A stretch of 5,882 nt of DNA from Actinoplanes liguriensis (GCA_000715855.1 KL571246.1:13526-19407), one strand, 5' to 3'. Positions 1-5,863 are shown, counted from the first letter of the stretch. The notes: generated by a model from the sequence alone, not told the origin. Numbers and translations are program-made.

Positions 1-64
1 CCGCCGAGCCGAGGTGGCTGGTCGCGCCCGCGGTCCACAAACGCCAGAACGCAGTAAGTTTCAT
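1..64 (-). CDS. Probable MFS-type transporter, N-terminal fragment (runs off the left edge)
   Basis: The reverse strand opens with ATG at 64-62 and stays open to the edge, giving 21 residues: MKLTAFWRLW followed by TAGATSHLGSA. A short polar start, then F-W-R-L-W, then a small-residue helix with S-x-L-G-S is how many actinobacterial major facilitator transporters begin (first membrane helix). The transporter call therefore rests on one partial helix and is tentative. The gene diverges from an HxlR-family regulator whose likely start is 25 bp away, and HxlR regulators often control a divergent neighbour. Its start codon lies inside the 53-77 palindrome, so binding there would block initiation. 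No Shine-Dalgarno is visible; a TATAGT on this strand at 80-75 lies 10 nt before the ATG, which suggests a leaderless or nearly leaderless transcript. The substrate cannot be judged. Confidence 0.55.
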   Translation of the reverse strand, partial: MKLTAFWRLWTAGATSHLGSA

Positions 65-77
65 AATGGAACTGACT
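53..77. promoter_or_regulatory. 25-bp imperfect palindrome, probable HxlR operator in the divergent gap
   Basis: The left arm AGTAAGTTTCAT (53-64) and right arm ATGGAACTGACT (66-77) are reverse complements at 10 of 12 positions, around a single central A at 65. Known HxlR-family sites (for example those of YodB) are dyads of similar size with GTAA/AGTT-like half sites. The palindrome covers the start codon of the leftward transporter gene and lies just upstream of, or touching, the -10-like element of the rightward regulator gene. That is the right place for a dimeric repressor to silence both genes. Binding by the adjacent regulator is inference. Confidence 0.6.
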
Positions 78-82
78 ATAGT
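75..82. promoter_or_regulatory. Symmetric -10-like element ACTATAGT serving both strands
   Basis: The octamer ACTATAGT is a perfect palindrome, so TATAGT reads as a -10 box on the plus strand (77-82) and on the minus strand (80-75). On the plus strand it is followed by exactly 7 nt and then GTG at 90, the TANNNT-N7-start arrangement of leaderless actinobacterial genes. On the minus strand 10 nt separate it from the transporter ATG. No good -35 hexamer is visible in either direction. A shared -10 would couple the two divergent genes. Confidence 0.45.
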
Positions 83-89
83 GGTGAGC

Positions 90-968
90 GTGAGGCAGGT
101 CGACCTGGATGACGTGGACTGCGGAATCACGCAGGCGCTCGGTGTGCTCACCGACTGGTGGACGTTCCTGATCGTGCGGGACGTCGCGGGTGGGGTGACC
201 CGCTTCGACGGGCTGCAGAAAGAGCTCGGGATGAGCCGCCGCGCGCTGGCCGAGCGGCTCGCCGCCCTGGTCGAGCACGGGGTGCTGGAGCGCCGGCGCT
301 ACACCGACCGGCCCCCGCGCTACGACTACGTGCTCACCGGCAAGGGCGAGGGCCTGCTCCCGGTGCTGCTCGCGCTGCAGGACTGGGGCGATCGCTACGT
401 GCTCGGCGACGGCTCGCTCACCGCGACCGCCGAGGCCGGGTCCGCCGAGCACCGCCGGGTTCTCGCGCTGACCGGGCACCGCCTGCCGGCGATCACCCTG
501 CCCCGGCAGGACGGCACGCCTGTCCCTCCCGCCGAGCCCGGCGCCTGGACCGTGCTGTTCTGCTTCCCCGGCGCGTTCGCGCCCGGCTCGCACGGGCTTC
601 CACCGACCTGGGGCGACATTCCCGGCGCGCCCGGCTGCACGCTGGAGACGACGACCTATGCGGCCCGCGCCGAGGCCTTCGCCGCCGCCGGCGCCCGGAT
701 CCGCGGCGTCAGCACCCAGCGTCCCGACCAGCTCAACGAGTTCGCCGAGCACGCCGCGCTGCCCTACGACCTGCTCTCCGACGCCGACGGCCGGCTCGCG
801 GCGGCGCTGCGCCTGCCCACCTTCCGGGCCGGTGGCGCCGACCGTCTCAAGCGCCTGACCATGCTGATCGACCCGGCCGGCACGATCCGCGAGGTGCAGT
901 TCCCGGTCACCGACCCGGCCGCCTCGGTCGACGAGATGCTCACCGCGGTCGAGAAGAGTGCCGCCTAG
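90..968 (+). CDS. HxlR-family winged-helix regulator fused to a peroxiredoxin-like (AhpC/TSA) domain
   Basis: The product has 292 residues. Residues 11-105 are a clear HxlR winged helix: C11, then the family motif as D-W-W-T-F-L-I-V-R-D (22-31), the recognition region around S-R-R-A-L-A-E-R-L (49-57), and the wing and C-terminal helix with R-P-P-R-Y-D-Y-x-L-T (74-83) and W-G-D-R (99-102). Residues 130-288 are a redoxin fold with F-C-F-P-G-A-F-A-P (157-165), a roughly 15-residue insertion, P-G-C-T-L-E (181-186) with C183 as candidate peroxidatic cysteine, and R255 in R-L-T-M-L-I-D as candidate catalytic arginine. The only cysteines are C11, C158 and C183. An N-terminal cysteine like C11 is the redox sensor in YodB/HypR-type members, so a thiol-stress regulator with a built-in peroxide-reactive domain is likely (inference). 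I chose GTG at 90 because TATAGT lies 7 nt upstream and it gives the usual 10 residues before the cysteine. In-frame ATG 66 and GTG 81/84 are alternatives; ATG 66 has no ribosome site and lies in the palindrome. The 3' end overlaps the convergent surface-protein gene. Confidence 0.87.
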   Translation: MRQVDLDDVDCGITQALGVLTDWWTFLIVRDVAGGVTRFDGLQKELGMSRRALAERLAALVEHGVLERRRYTDRPPRYDYVLTGKGEGLLPVLLALQDWGDRYVLGDGSLTATAEAGSAEHRRVLALTGHRLPAITLPRQDGTPVPPAEPGAWTVLFCFPGAFAPGSHGLPPTWGDIPGAPGCTLETTTYAARAEAFAAAGARIRGVSTQRPDQLNEFAEHAALPYDLLSDADGRLAAALRLPTFRAGGADRLKRLTMLIDPAGTIREVQFPVTDPAASVDEMLTAVEKSAA

Positions 969-3900
969 CCCAGCGATGCTGCCCCTTTCCACCATTCTCC
1001 CGACGATTTCCCGGTACGGCCGCAGCCCGCCCGCCACCCACCAGCAGCGCGACCCCGAGCAGCGTGAACACCCCGGACGCGGTGAACAGGCTCATCGACG
1101 CCGGCCCGCTCGTGGTGGGCAGAGCGGGCGCCGGGCTACGGGCCGGCGACCGGGACGGCGACGGTGAGGCGGCCGGTGGTGCGGGCGGGGTCGACGGGGC
1201 CGGGGACGGCGTCGCCGGCGGGCTGGGACTGGGGGAGGCGGGCGCGGGGACCGTCACGACGATCGTGCCCTGGGCCGTGTTCCCGTCCGCGTCGATGATC
1301 ACGTAGGTGAACCGGTCCTCCCCGGTGAACCCGGGATCCGGGGTGTAGGTGACCGACCCGTCCGGGTTGAGCCGCGCCCGCCCGTGCGCCGGCTGCGTGA
1401 TCCGCCGGTCCGCCACCGGCCGTCCCAGCCCGTCGGTGCCGGGCAGGGACACTGACACGGGCTGCTCCGGTGGCGTGATCACGGACTTGTCCGGGACCAC
1501 GGGCGGGGCGCCGACCGTGACCGTCACGGTGGACGCGCTGGTCGCGCCGAGGGTGTCGGTCACGGCGTACGGGAAGCTCTCGGTCCCGGACCAGCCGGTC
1601 GGCGCCGCGTATCGGACCTTGCCGCCGACGATCGCCGCGTTGCCCCTGACCGGCGTGCCCACGGTGCTGATCGTCAGGCCGCCGGCGACCGTGCTCGTGT
1701 CGTTGGCCAGCACGTCCACGTCGACCGGCTGCCCGGCGATCGCCACCGCGTGATCCGGCCGCGCCACCGGCGGACCCGGGGGCGGCGGGATGTCCACGGC
1801 GATCGTGACCGTCGCGGTGTCCGTGCCGCCCAGATCGTCGGTGAGCACGTAGTCGAAGGTGTCCGTGAGGTACCCGGGCGCCGGCGTGTAGCTCACCGTG
1901 AGGGGCCCGTCGACGATGACCGTCCCGTGCGTGGCCGGCCCGGCGGAGAGCACGCTCAGCGCCTGCCCGGTGTTCGGGTCGCGATCGTTGGCGACCACCG
2001 GGAGCGTGGTCGTGCCCCGCACCCGGAACGCGTCGTCCACCGCGACCGGCTGCGCGTTGCGGACCACGACGGTGATCGCCGCGGAGTCCGGCACGCCGTG
2101 CAAGTCGGTGATCGTGTAGCCGAATGCGTCCGTCCCGGTGAAGCCGCCCGCCGGGGTGTACACCACGCTCCGGCCGGGCCCGGCGACGACCGTCCCGTGC
2201 GCGGGCGCGGTCCAGCCCACCAGGGTCAGCACGTCGCCGTTGGGGTCGTCGTCGTTCCCGAGCGGATCGATCGTGACGGCGGTGCCGGTCGGGGTGGAGG
2301 CGGTGTCCGCCCGGGCCGTCGGTGGCGCGTTGACCAGGACGATCGTGACCGTCGCGCCGGACGTGTCGCCAGGCCCGTCGACGATCGTGTAGTGCAGCGA
2401 GTCGGGCCCGGCGTACCCGGCGGCCGGCTGGTACGCGACCCGCCCGCCCACCACCGTCGCGGTCCCGTGCGACGCCGGCGTGTCGATCGTGATCGTCAGT
2501 GGGTCGCCGTTCGGGTCGTCGTCGTTGAGCAGCACGTCGATCGTCGACGGCACGCCCGCGGGCAGGGTCACCGAGTCGGGCGCGGCGTTCGGCGAGGCGT
2601 TCCCCACGTCGATCGTGACGGTGCCGGTGTCGGTGCCGCCCTGCCCGTCGTTGAGCGTGTACGTGAAACCGTCGACCCCCGACCACCCGGCATCCGGGGT
2701 GTACAGGAGCTTGCCGTTCGGTTTGCGCACGACCGTGCCGTGCGCCGGGTTGCTCGCGCCGCTGATGAACAGCGTGTCGCCGGTGTTCGGGTCGGTCGCC
2801 CCGGCCAGCGGGTGCACCTCCACCGCCGTCAGGTACAGGGTGGTCGTCGAGAGGTCGACCGCGGTCGGCGGCGCGTCGGCGACGGTGACCGCGATCTGCC
2901 CCGGCGACGTGCCGTTGTGACTGTCAGTGACGACGTAGCCGAACGTGTCGACGCCCGAGAAGCCGGCCGCGGCCTGGTAGTCGACGTTCAGGCCGTTCTT
3001 CGTAGCGGTGCCGTGCGACGGGCTGCCGACCGAGTCGATGCTCAGAATGTCGTTGAGGTTGATGTCCGTGTCGTTGGCGAGCACCGGGATCGACGCGCTG
3101 CCGAGGTAGGGGACCGTGGCCACGTCGTTGCCCGCGGTCGGGATCGCGTTAGCCACGGCCACCGACAGCTGGGCGGTGGCGGAGGCCTGACCGTCACTCA
3201 CCGTGTATGTGAAGACCGCCGTCCCGACGAACGACGGCACCGGGGTGAAGACGATCGCGTTGCCGGTCACGCCGACCGCGCCATGGTTCGGATCGGTGAC
3301 CGCCGTGACGGTGAGCGCATCGCCGTTCGGATCGCTGTCGTTCGCGAGAACCGGGACGGTGACCGTGCCGCCGGTGTTGACCGCCGCCGCGTCGTCGATC
3401 GGGAGGGGCGCCTGGTTCGGGGTGCGGACGGTCACGACCGCGCTCGCGGCGCCGCCGTCCGGGTCGGTCACCGTGTACGTGAACGGGTCGTTCCCGGCCC
3501 AGCCCGCCGCCGGGGTGTAGGAGACCGTGCCGTCGGCCAGGACGATCGCGGTCCCGTGCACGGGTGGCGTGGTGATCGTGACGGTGAGCGGGCGGCCTTC
3601 CGGGTCGCTGTCGTTGGCGAGGACCGGGATGATCCCCGGGGCGGCGCCGGGGTCCGCGGCCGCGTGGGGCGCCTGATTCGTGATGACGGTCACGGTGGCG
3701 GTGTTGTTGGCCGGCGCCGGGTCGGTGTTCGTGCCGTACGTCCGCAGACTCCCGGCCAGGGCGGTGGCGGGGATCGCGGCCGTGGCCTGGGTCCCCGGCG
3801 CCAGCGTGCCGAACCCACACGTCGCCACCAGCCCGAACGCACTGCACCCGGCCGGCAGGACGCCGAAGCTCGACCCGGCCGGAAGGGTCAGCTCGGCCCA

Positions 3901-5394
3901 CGCGTCCGGCTCGGTCGAGGCGCCGTTGTTGGTCACGACCGCCAGGAGGACGACGTCCGGCGAGGCGCCCTGCTGGACCACCGGCGGGGCGACGCTCAGC
4001 GCCGCGGCCAGGTCGGACTGCGCCGGCGCGACCACGCTCGCGGCGGTCCCGGCCAGCCCGGAGACGCCCACCCCGGCGGTGTGCCCGGTGTAGCTCAGGC
4101 TCACCAGGTTGGTGACCGCATACCCGGGCGGCGCCCCCGGATCGACCCGCACCAGGAACGACACCTGTCTCTGTGTATAAGAGACAGCCCCGGCGACCCG
4201 CATCGAACCGGGAACATAACTGGTGTACGCCGGGATCGAGTCCGACAGCACGGTCCCGTCCGCGATGTCGTTGCCGTCGTTGCGTACGTCGATCCGGTAC
4301 TCGATCAGGTCACCGGGCAGCAGGTCGCCGCCGTCCAGGTCGGCGCCGGTGATCGTGGTGACGAGCTTCGGCGCGTAAAGGTCGATGGCGAACGAGACCA
4401 CACCCGGGTAGTACGTGTCGCCGCTGGTGGTGAGCGTGAGCGTCGCCGAGGTGACCGCGTGTCCCAGCTTGCCCGTCGCGTCGAGCTGGTCGATGTCGAC
4501 GCCGAACAGGTTGGAGTACCCCGGATCCCGCCCGCCGACCGCCGCGCCGCCGCTGCTCACCGTGCTGTTGAAGAAGTTGTCGACCGGGTTCGCGGTGTCC
4601 GACATCGGCTGCCCGTTGAGACGCAGGGCATCGAACTTCGTGCCGAGATCACCCTCGTACGCCACCGTCCCGACCTCGGCGCGGACCGTGCCCGAGTGCG
4701 GGGTCTCGAAGCCGCTCACCGGGATGTCCAGGGTGCCCGTGCCGCTCACCGTCTCCAGGCCGTCGTAGACCCGCAGCGCGCGCAGCACCTCGGCCGGATT
4801 CCGGTACGCGACCGCGAGCGCCCACCCCGCGAACCGGTTGAACCCGATGCCGGCCTGCACGTCGGCGACCCCGTAGACGCCGCTGCCCGCCCCGGCGACG
4901 AGCGCGGTCACGTCGGCGAAGCCCTGGTACGCGGTGCCCGTCGTGTAGACCGTGCCCGCGGTGAGCGCCTGCCACGACGTACCGGAGGAAGGGGTCTTGA
5001 ATTTGACCTTGTTCTTGTTGGCCGGGGCGAGCGCGCCCGTGGTGTCGCCACTCCAGTAGAGACCGGCGAAGAGCACCGTGCTGCCCGGCGGCAGGGAGAC
5101 CGTCGCGGTGCTGTCGTTGATCGTGGCCAGACTGTGGTCGGCGTCCGCGTTGACCATCGCGAAGTCGTTGTCGTTCAGCATCGTCCCGGCCCCGGACCGG
5201 CCGGCGACACAATCCGGGTCGAGGGCCGGGCAGACCAGACTGGCGTTGCCCCGGAGCAGGATCGAGCCGTTGGTGTTCGCCTCGAAGCGCAGCGCGAAAC
5301 CGGCGGTGGCGGCTTCCCCGGGCTTCATCAGGAACGCGCAACTGGCGAGGACGACTGCCCAGATCAGCAGGACCGCGGCGGCGGTGCGGCGCAT
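940..5394 (-). CDS. Secreted wall-anchored surface protein with DUF11 domains and nine cadherin-like repeats (contains an assembly scar)
   Basis: The product has 1484 residues as assembled. Residues 1-31 are a signal peptide: MRRTAAA, a hydrophobic core, and a possible cut after A-T-A. Residues 32-344 form an N-terminal domain seen in other DUF11 surface proteins, with N-D-N-D-F, L-P-P-G-S-T-V-L-F-A-G-L-Y-W and Y-Y-P-G-V-V-S-F, and a cysteine pair C55/C62. Residues 345-458 are a DUF11 domain and 459-572 a second DUF11-like domain with C517/C526. Residues 573-1383 are nine Big_9/cadherin-like repeats. Residues 1384-1424 are a Pro/Ser/Ala stalk, followed by L-P-T-T-S-G (1425-1430), a membrane helix (about 1434-1455) and a basic tail. 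The likely role is adhesion or cell-surface structure; the ligand is unknown. ATG at 5394 is chosen because it begins the signal peptide and TAGCGT lies 7 nt upstream; the open frame continues further upstream only into glpD antisense. Residues 404-410 (VSYTQRQ) are translated adapter, and part of the first DUF11 domain is probably missing, so the true protein should be longer. Its convergent 3' end overlaps the regulator gene by 29 bp. Confidence 0.85.
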   Translation of the reverse strand: MRRTAAAVLLIWAVVLASCAFLMKPGEAATAGFALRFEANTNGSILLRGNASLVCPALDPDCVAGRSGAGTMLNDNDFAMVNADADHSLATINDSTATVSLPPGSTVLFAGLYWSGDTTGALAPANKNKVKFKTPSSGTSWQALTAGTVYTTGTAYQGFADVTALVAGAGSGVYGVADVQAGIGFNRFAGWALAVAYRNPAEVLRALRVYDGLETVSGTGTLDIPVSGFETPHSGTVRAEVGTVAYEGDLGTKFDALRLNGQPMSDTANPVDNFFNSTVSSGGAAVGGRDPGYSNLFGVDIDQLDATGKLGHAVTSATLTLTTSGDTYYPGVVSFAIDLYAPKLVTTITGADLDGGDLLPGDLIEYRIDVRNDGNDIADGTVLSDSIPAYTSYVPGSMRVAGAVSYTQRQVSFLVRVDPGAPPGYAVTNLVSLSYTGHTAGVGVSGLAGTAASVVAPAQSDLAAALSVAPPVVQQGASPDVVLLAVVTNNGASTEPDAWAELTLPAGSSFGVLPAGCSAFGLVATCGFGTLAPGTQATAAIPATALAGSLRTYGTNTDPAPANNTATVTVITNQAPHAAADPGAAPGIIPVLANDSDPEGRPLTVTITTPPVHGTAIVLADGTVSYTPAAGWAGNDPFTYTVTDPDGGAASAVVTVRTPNQAPLPIDDAAAVNTGGTVTVPVLANDSDPNGDALTVTAVTDPNHGAVGVTGNAIVFTPVPSFVGTAVFTYTVSDGQASATAQLSVAVANAIPTAGNDVATVPYLGSASIPVLANDTDINLNDILSIDSVGSPSHGTATKNGLNVDYQAAAGFSGVDTFGYVVTDSHNGTSPGQIAVTVADAPPTAVDLSTTTLYLTAVEVHPLAGATDPNTGDTLFISGASNPAHGTVVRKPNGKLLYTPDAGWSGVDGFTYTLNDGQGGTDTGTVTIDVGNASPNAAPDSVTLPAGVPSTIDVLLNDDDPNGDPLTITIDTPASHGTATVVGGRVAYQPAAGYAGPDSLHYTIVDGPGDTSGATVTIVLVNAPPTARADTASTPTGTAVTIDPLGNDDDPNGDVLTLVGWTAPAHGTVVAGPGRSVVYTPAGGFTGTDAFGYTITDLHGVPDSAAITVVVRNAQPVAVDDAFRVRGTTTLPVVANDRDPNTGQALSVLSAGPATHGTVIVDGPLTVSYTPAPGYLTDTFDYVLTDDLGGTDTATVTIAVDIPPPPGPPVARPDHAVAIAGQPVDVDVLANDTSTVAGGLTISTVGTPVRGNAAIVGGKVRYAAPTGWSGTESFPYAVTDTLGATSASTVTVTVGAPPVVPDKSVITPPEQPVSVSLPGTDGLGRPVADRRITQPAHGRARLNPDGSVTYTPDPGFTGEDRFTYVIIDADGNTAQGTIVVTVPAPASPSPSPPATPSPAPSTPPAPPAASPSPSRSPARSPAPALPTTSGPASMSLFTASGVFTLLGVALLVGGGRAAAVPGNRRENGGKGQHRWARRHSSRPR
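943..1122 (-). other. C-terminal cell-wall sorting region (LPTTS-G, membrane helix, basic tail)
   Basis: The motif L-P-T-T-S-G (residues 1425-1430, bases 1122-1105) follows the Pro/Ser stalk. It is followed by a hydrophobic stretch with M-S-L-F-T-A-S-G and L-L-G-V-A-L-L-V (about 1434-1455) and a 29-residue tail with ten Arg/Lys residues. This is the order of a sortase substrate. The motif departs from LPXTG because a serine stands where the glycine should be, and the tail is longer than usual, so the protein may instead simply stay in the membrane by its helix. Confidence 0.6.
1123..1245 (-). other. Pro/Ser/Ala-rich wall-spanning stalk
   Basis: Residues 1384-1424 of the surface protein consist almost only of Pro, Ser, Ala and Thr, with three Arg near the end and repeated S-P and A-P pairs. 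Such low-complexity segments commonly carry the repeat array through the cell wall of Gram-positive bacteria. Ser/Thr residues next to proline could be glycosylated, but nothing in the sequence proves this. Confidence 0.7.
1246..3678 (-). repeat. Nine tandem cadherin-like (Big_9-type) repeats of about 90 codons
   Basis: Repeats begin at bases 3678, 3417, 3150, 2874, 2601, 2331, 2058, 1788 and 1509 (residues 573, 660, 749, 841, 932, 1022, 1113, 1203 and 1296), with lengths of 87-93 residues. A typical unit reads N-x-x-P-x-A-x-x-D at its start, then V-L-A-N-D-x-D-P-N-G-D-x-L, H-G-T, Y-T-P-x-x-G-x-x-G-x-D-x-F-x-Y, D-x-x-G and a closing T-V-T-V strand. The D-x-D-P-N-G-D loop resembles calcium-binding loops of cadherin-like modules. 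Repeats 1-3 and 5-7 keep the N-D-x-D core, with N-D-T-D-I-N in repeat 3. Repeat 4 has G-A-T-D-P-N-T-G-D, repeat 8 has N-D-T-S-T-V and repeat 9 has lost the loop. Between repeats 6 and 5, a 24-bp segment encoding the loop (2233-2256 and 2503-2526) recurs exactly 270 bp apart with one mismatch. Confidence 0.9.
4165..4187. other. Nextera/Tn5 mosaic-end scar inside the surface-protein gene (assembly artefact)
   Basis: On the minus strand the block is CTGTCTCTTATACAC, the first 15 bases of the 19-base Tn5 mosaic end, followed directly by AGAGACAG, the last 8 bases of its reverse complement. Two opposed, truncated adapters are thus joined head to head. The flanks show no 9-bp target duplication (CGCCGGGG before, GTGTCGTTC after), so it does not look like a transposition event. 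It is translated in frame as VSYTQRQ at residues 404-410 of the surface protein, exactly where the first DUF11 domain appears to lack sequence. Confidence 0.93.
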
Positions 5395-5401
5395 GATGGG
5401 G

Positions 5402-5407
5402 ACGCTA
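5402..5407 (-). promoter_or_regulatory. -10-like element of the surface-protein gene
   Basis: The minus strand reads TAGCGT at 5407-5402, then 7 nt, then ATG at 5394. There is no Shine-Dalgarno before this ATG, so the TANNNT-N7-start pattern suggests a leaderless mRNA. No clear -35 is seen. Confidence 0.4.
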
Positions 5408-5471
5408 ATCGCTGGCCCTGCCACGTGTGGGCCGGACCACATTCCTCCGCCTGGGTGACACCGGTGAGGGC

Positions 5472-5477
5472 TAACGT
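5472..5477 (+). promoter_or_regulatory. -10-like element of glpD
   Basis: TAACGT is followed by exactly 7 nt and GTG at 5485, the same leaderless-type arrangement as upstream of the two other genes here. No good -35 is visible. A GTGAGGG at 5464-5470 is too far from the GTG to be a convincing ribosome site. Confidence 0.4.
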
Positions 5478-5484
5478 GGGACGG

Positions 5485-5863
5485 GTGCGTGATCCCTCCG
5501 TCTCCCGCTATACGGCCGGCCGTCTCTCCCCGATCCGCCGCGCGTCCGACCTGCGGCGGCTGCGTGACGAAAACTTCGACGTCCTGGTGATCGGGGCCGG
5601 AGTCACCGGCGCCGGCGCGGCGGTCGACGCCGCCTCCCGCGGGCTGAAGGTGGCGCTGGTCGAGGCCCGTGACTTCGCCGCCGGCACCTCCAGCCGATCC
5701 AGCAAGCTCATCCACGGCGGCCTGCGCTACCTGGAGCAGCTCGAGCTGCACCTGGTGCACGAGGCGCTCACCGAGCGCGGCCTGCTCGCCACCCGCCTCG
5801 CCCCGCACCTGGTCCGGCCGGTGCCGATCCTGGTCCCGCTGCCGTCCGCGAGCCCGCCGAAAC
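5485..5863 (+). CDS. glpD: Aerobic glycerol-3-phosphate dehydrogenase, N-terminal fragment (cut by the contig end)
   Basis: The fragment encodes 126 residues of a protein that is usually about 500-580 residues long. GlpD oxidises sn-glycerol 3-phosphate to dihydroxyacetone phosphate with FAD and passes electrons to the quinone pool at the inner face of the membrane. F-D-V-L-V-I-G-A-G-V-T-G-A-G (31-44) is the Rossmann FAD motif, with an acidic strand end at V-E-A-R-D-F (59-64). G-T-S-S-R-S-S-K-L-I-H-G-G-L-R-Y-L-E (67-84) is the hallmark of the GlpD family, and L-A-P-H-L-V-R-P-V-P follows. GTG at 5485 is chosen because it gives a typical 30-residue lead before the FAD motif and TAACGT lies 7 nt upstream. 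The last genomic base is 5863; translation beyond it would be adapter. The neighbouring surface-protein gene is divergent and has no obvious metabolic link. Confidence 0.93.

Larger units (their letters stand above)
5395..5484. other. Divergent promoter region between the surface-protein gene and glpD
   Basis: These 90 bp separate two divergent starts. Apart from the two -10-like elements (5402-5407 minus, 5472-5477 plus) the region holds an inverted repeat TGTGG-N6-CCACA at 5426-5441, a CACGTG hexamer at 5422-5427 and a small GGTG-A-CACC dyad at 5454-5462. Any of these could bind a regulator, but none matches a motif I recognise with certainty, and short dyads are common in DNA this rich in GC. 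Confidence 0.5.

Noticed and set aside
66..89. ATG at 66 or GTG at 81/84 as start of the regulator gene
   Set aside because: In frame and possible, but they lack a ribosome site, lie in the palindrome or the -10-like element, and add residues not usual before the HxlR cysteine. Kept as alternatives only.
960..1020. Intrinsic terminator between the convergent genes
   Set aside because: No strong hairpin followed by a T-run was found on either strand.
158..1306. Long plus-strand open frame of about 380 codons overlapping the regulator and running past its end
   Set aside because: Its translation is an Arg/Ala/Pro-rich low-complexity string typical of a shifted frame in high-GC DNA, while the other frame encodes clear HxlR and redoxin domains.
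1136..2686. Minus-strand open frame of about 516 codons inside the surface-protein gene
   Set aside because: It is an Arg/Gly/His-rich out-of-frame shadow of the repeat region with no recognisable domain.
1246..3678. CRISPR-like array or DNA-level satellite from the regularly spaced similar segments
   Set aside because: The spacing of about 270 bp follows protein repeats in an open frame; no identical short repeats with unique spacers are present.
4165..4187. A real Tn5-like insertion, MITE or natural inverted repeat
   Set aside because: The bases are exact pieces of the commercial mosaic end, there is no transposase and no target duplication, and the same adapter closes the contig.
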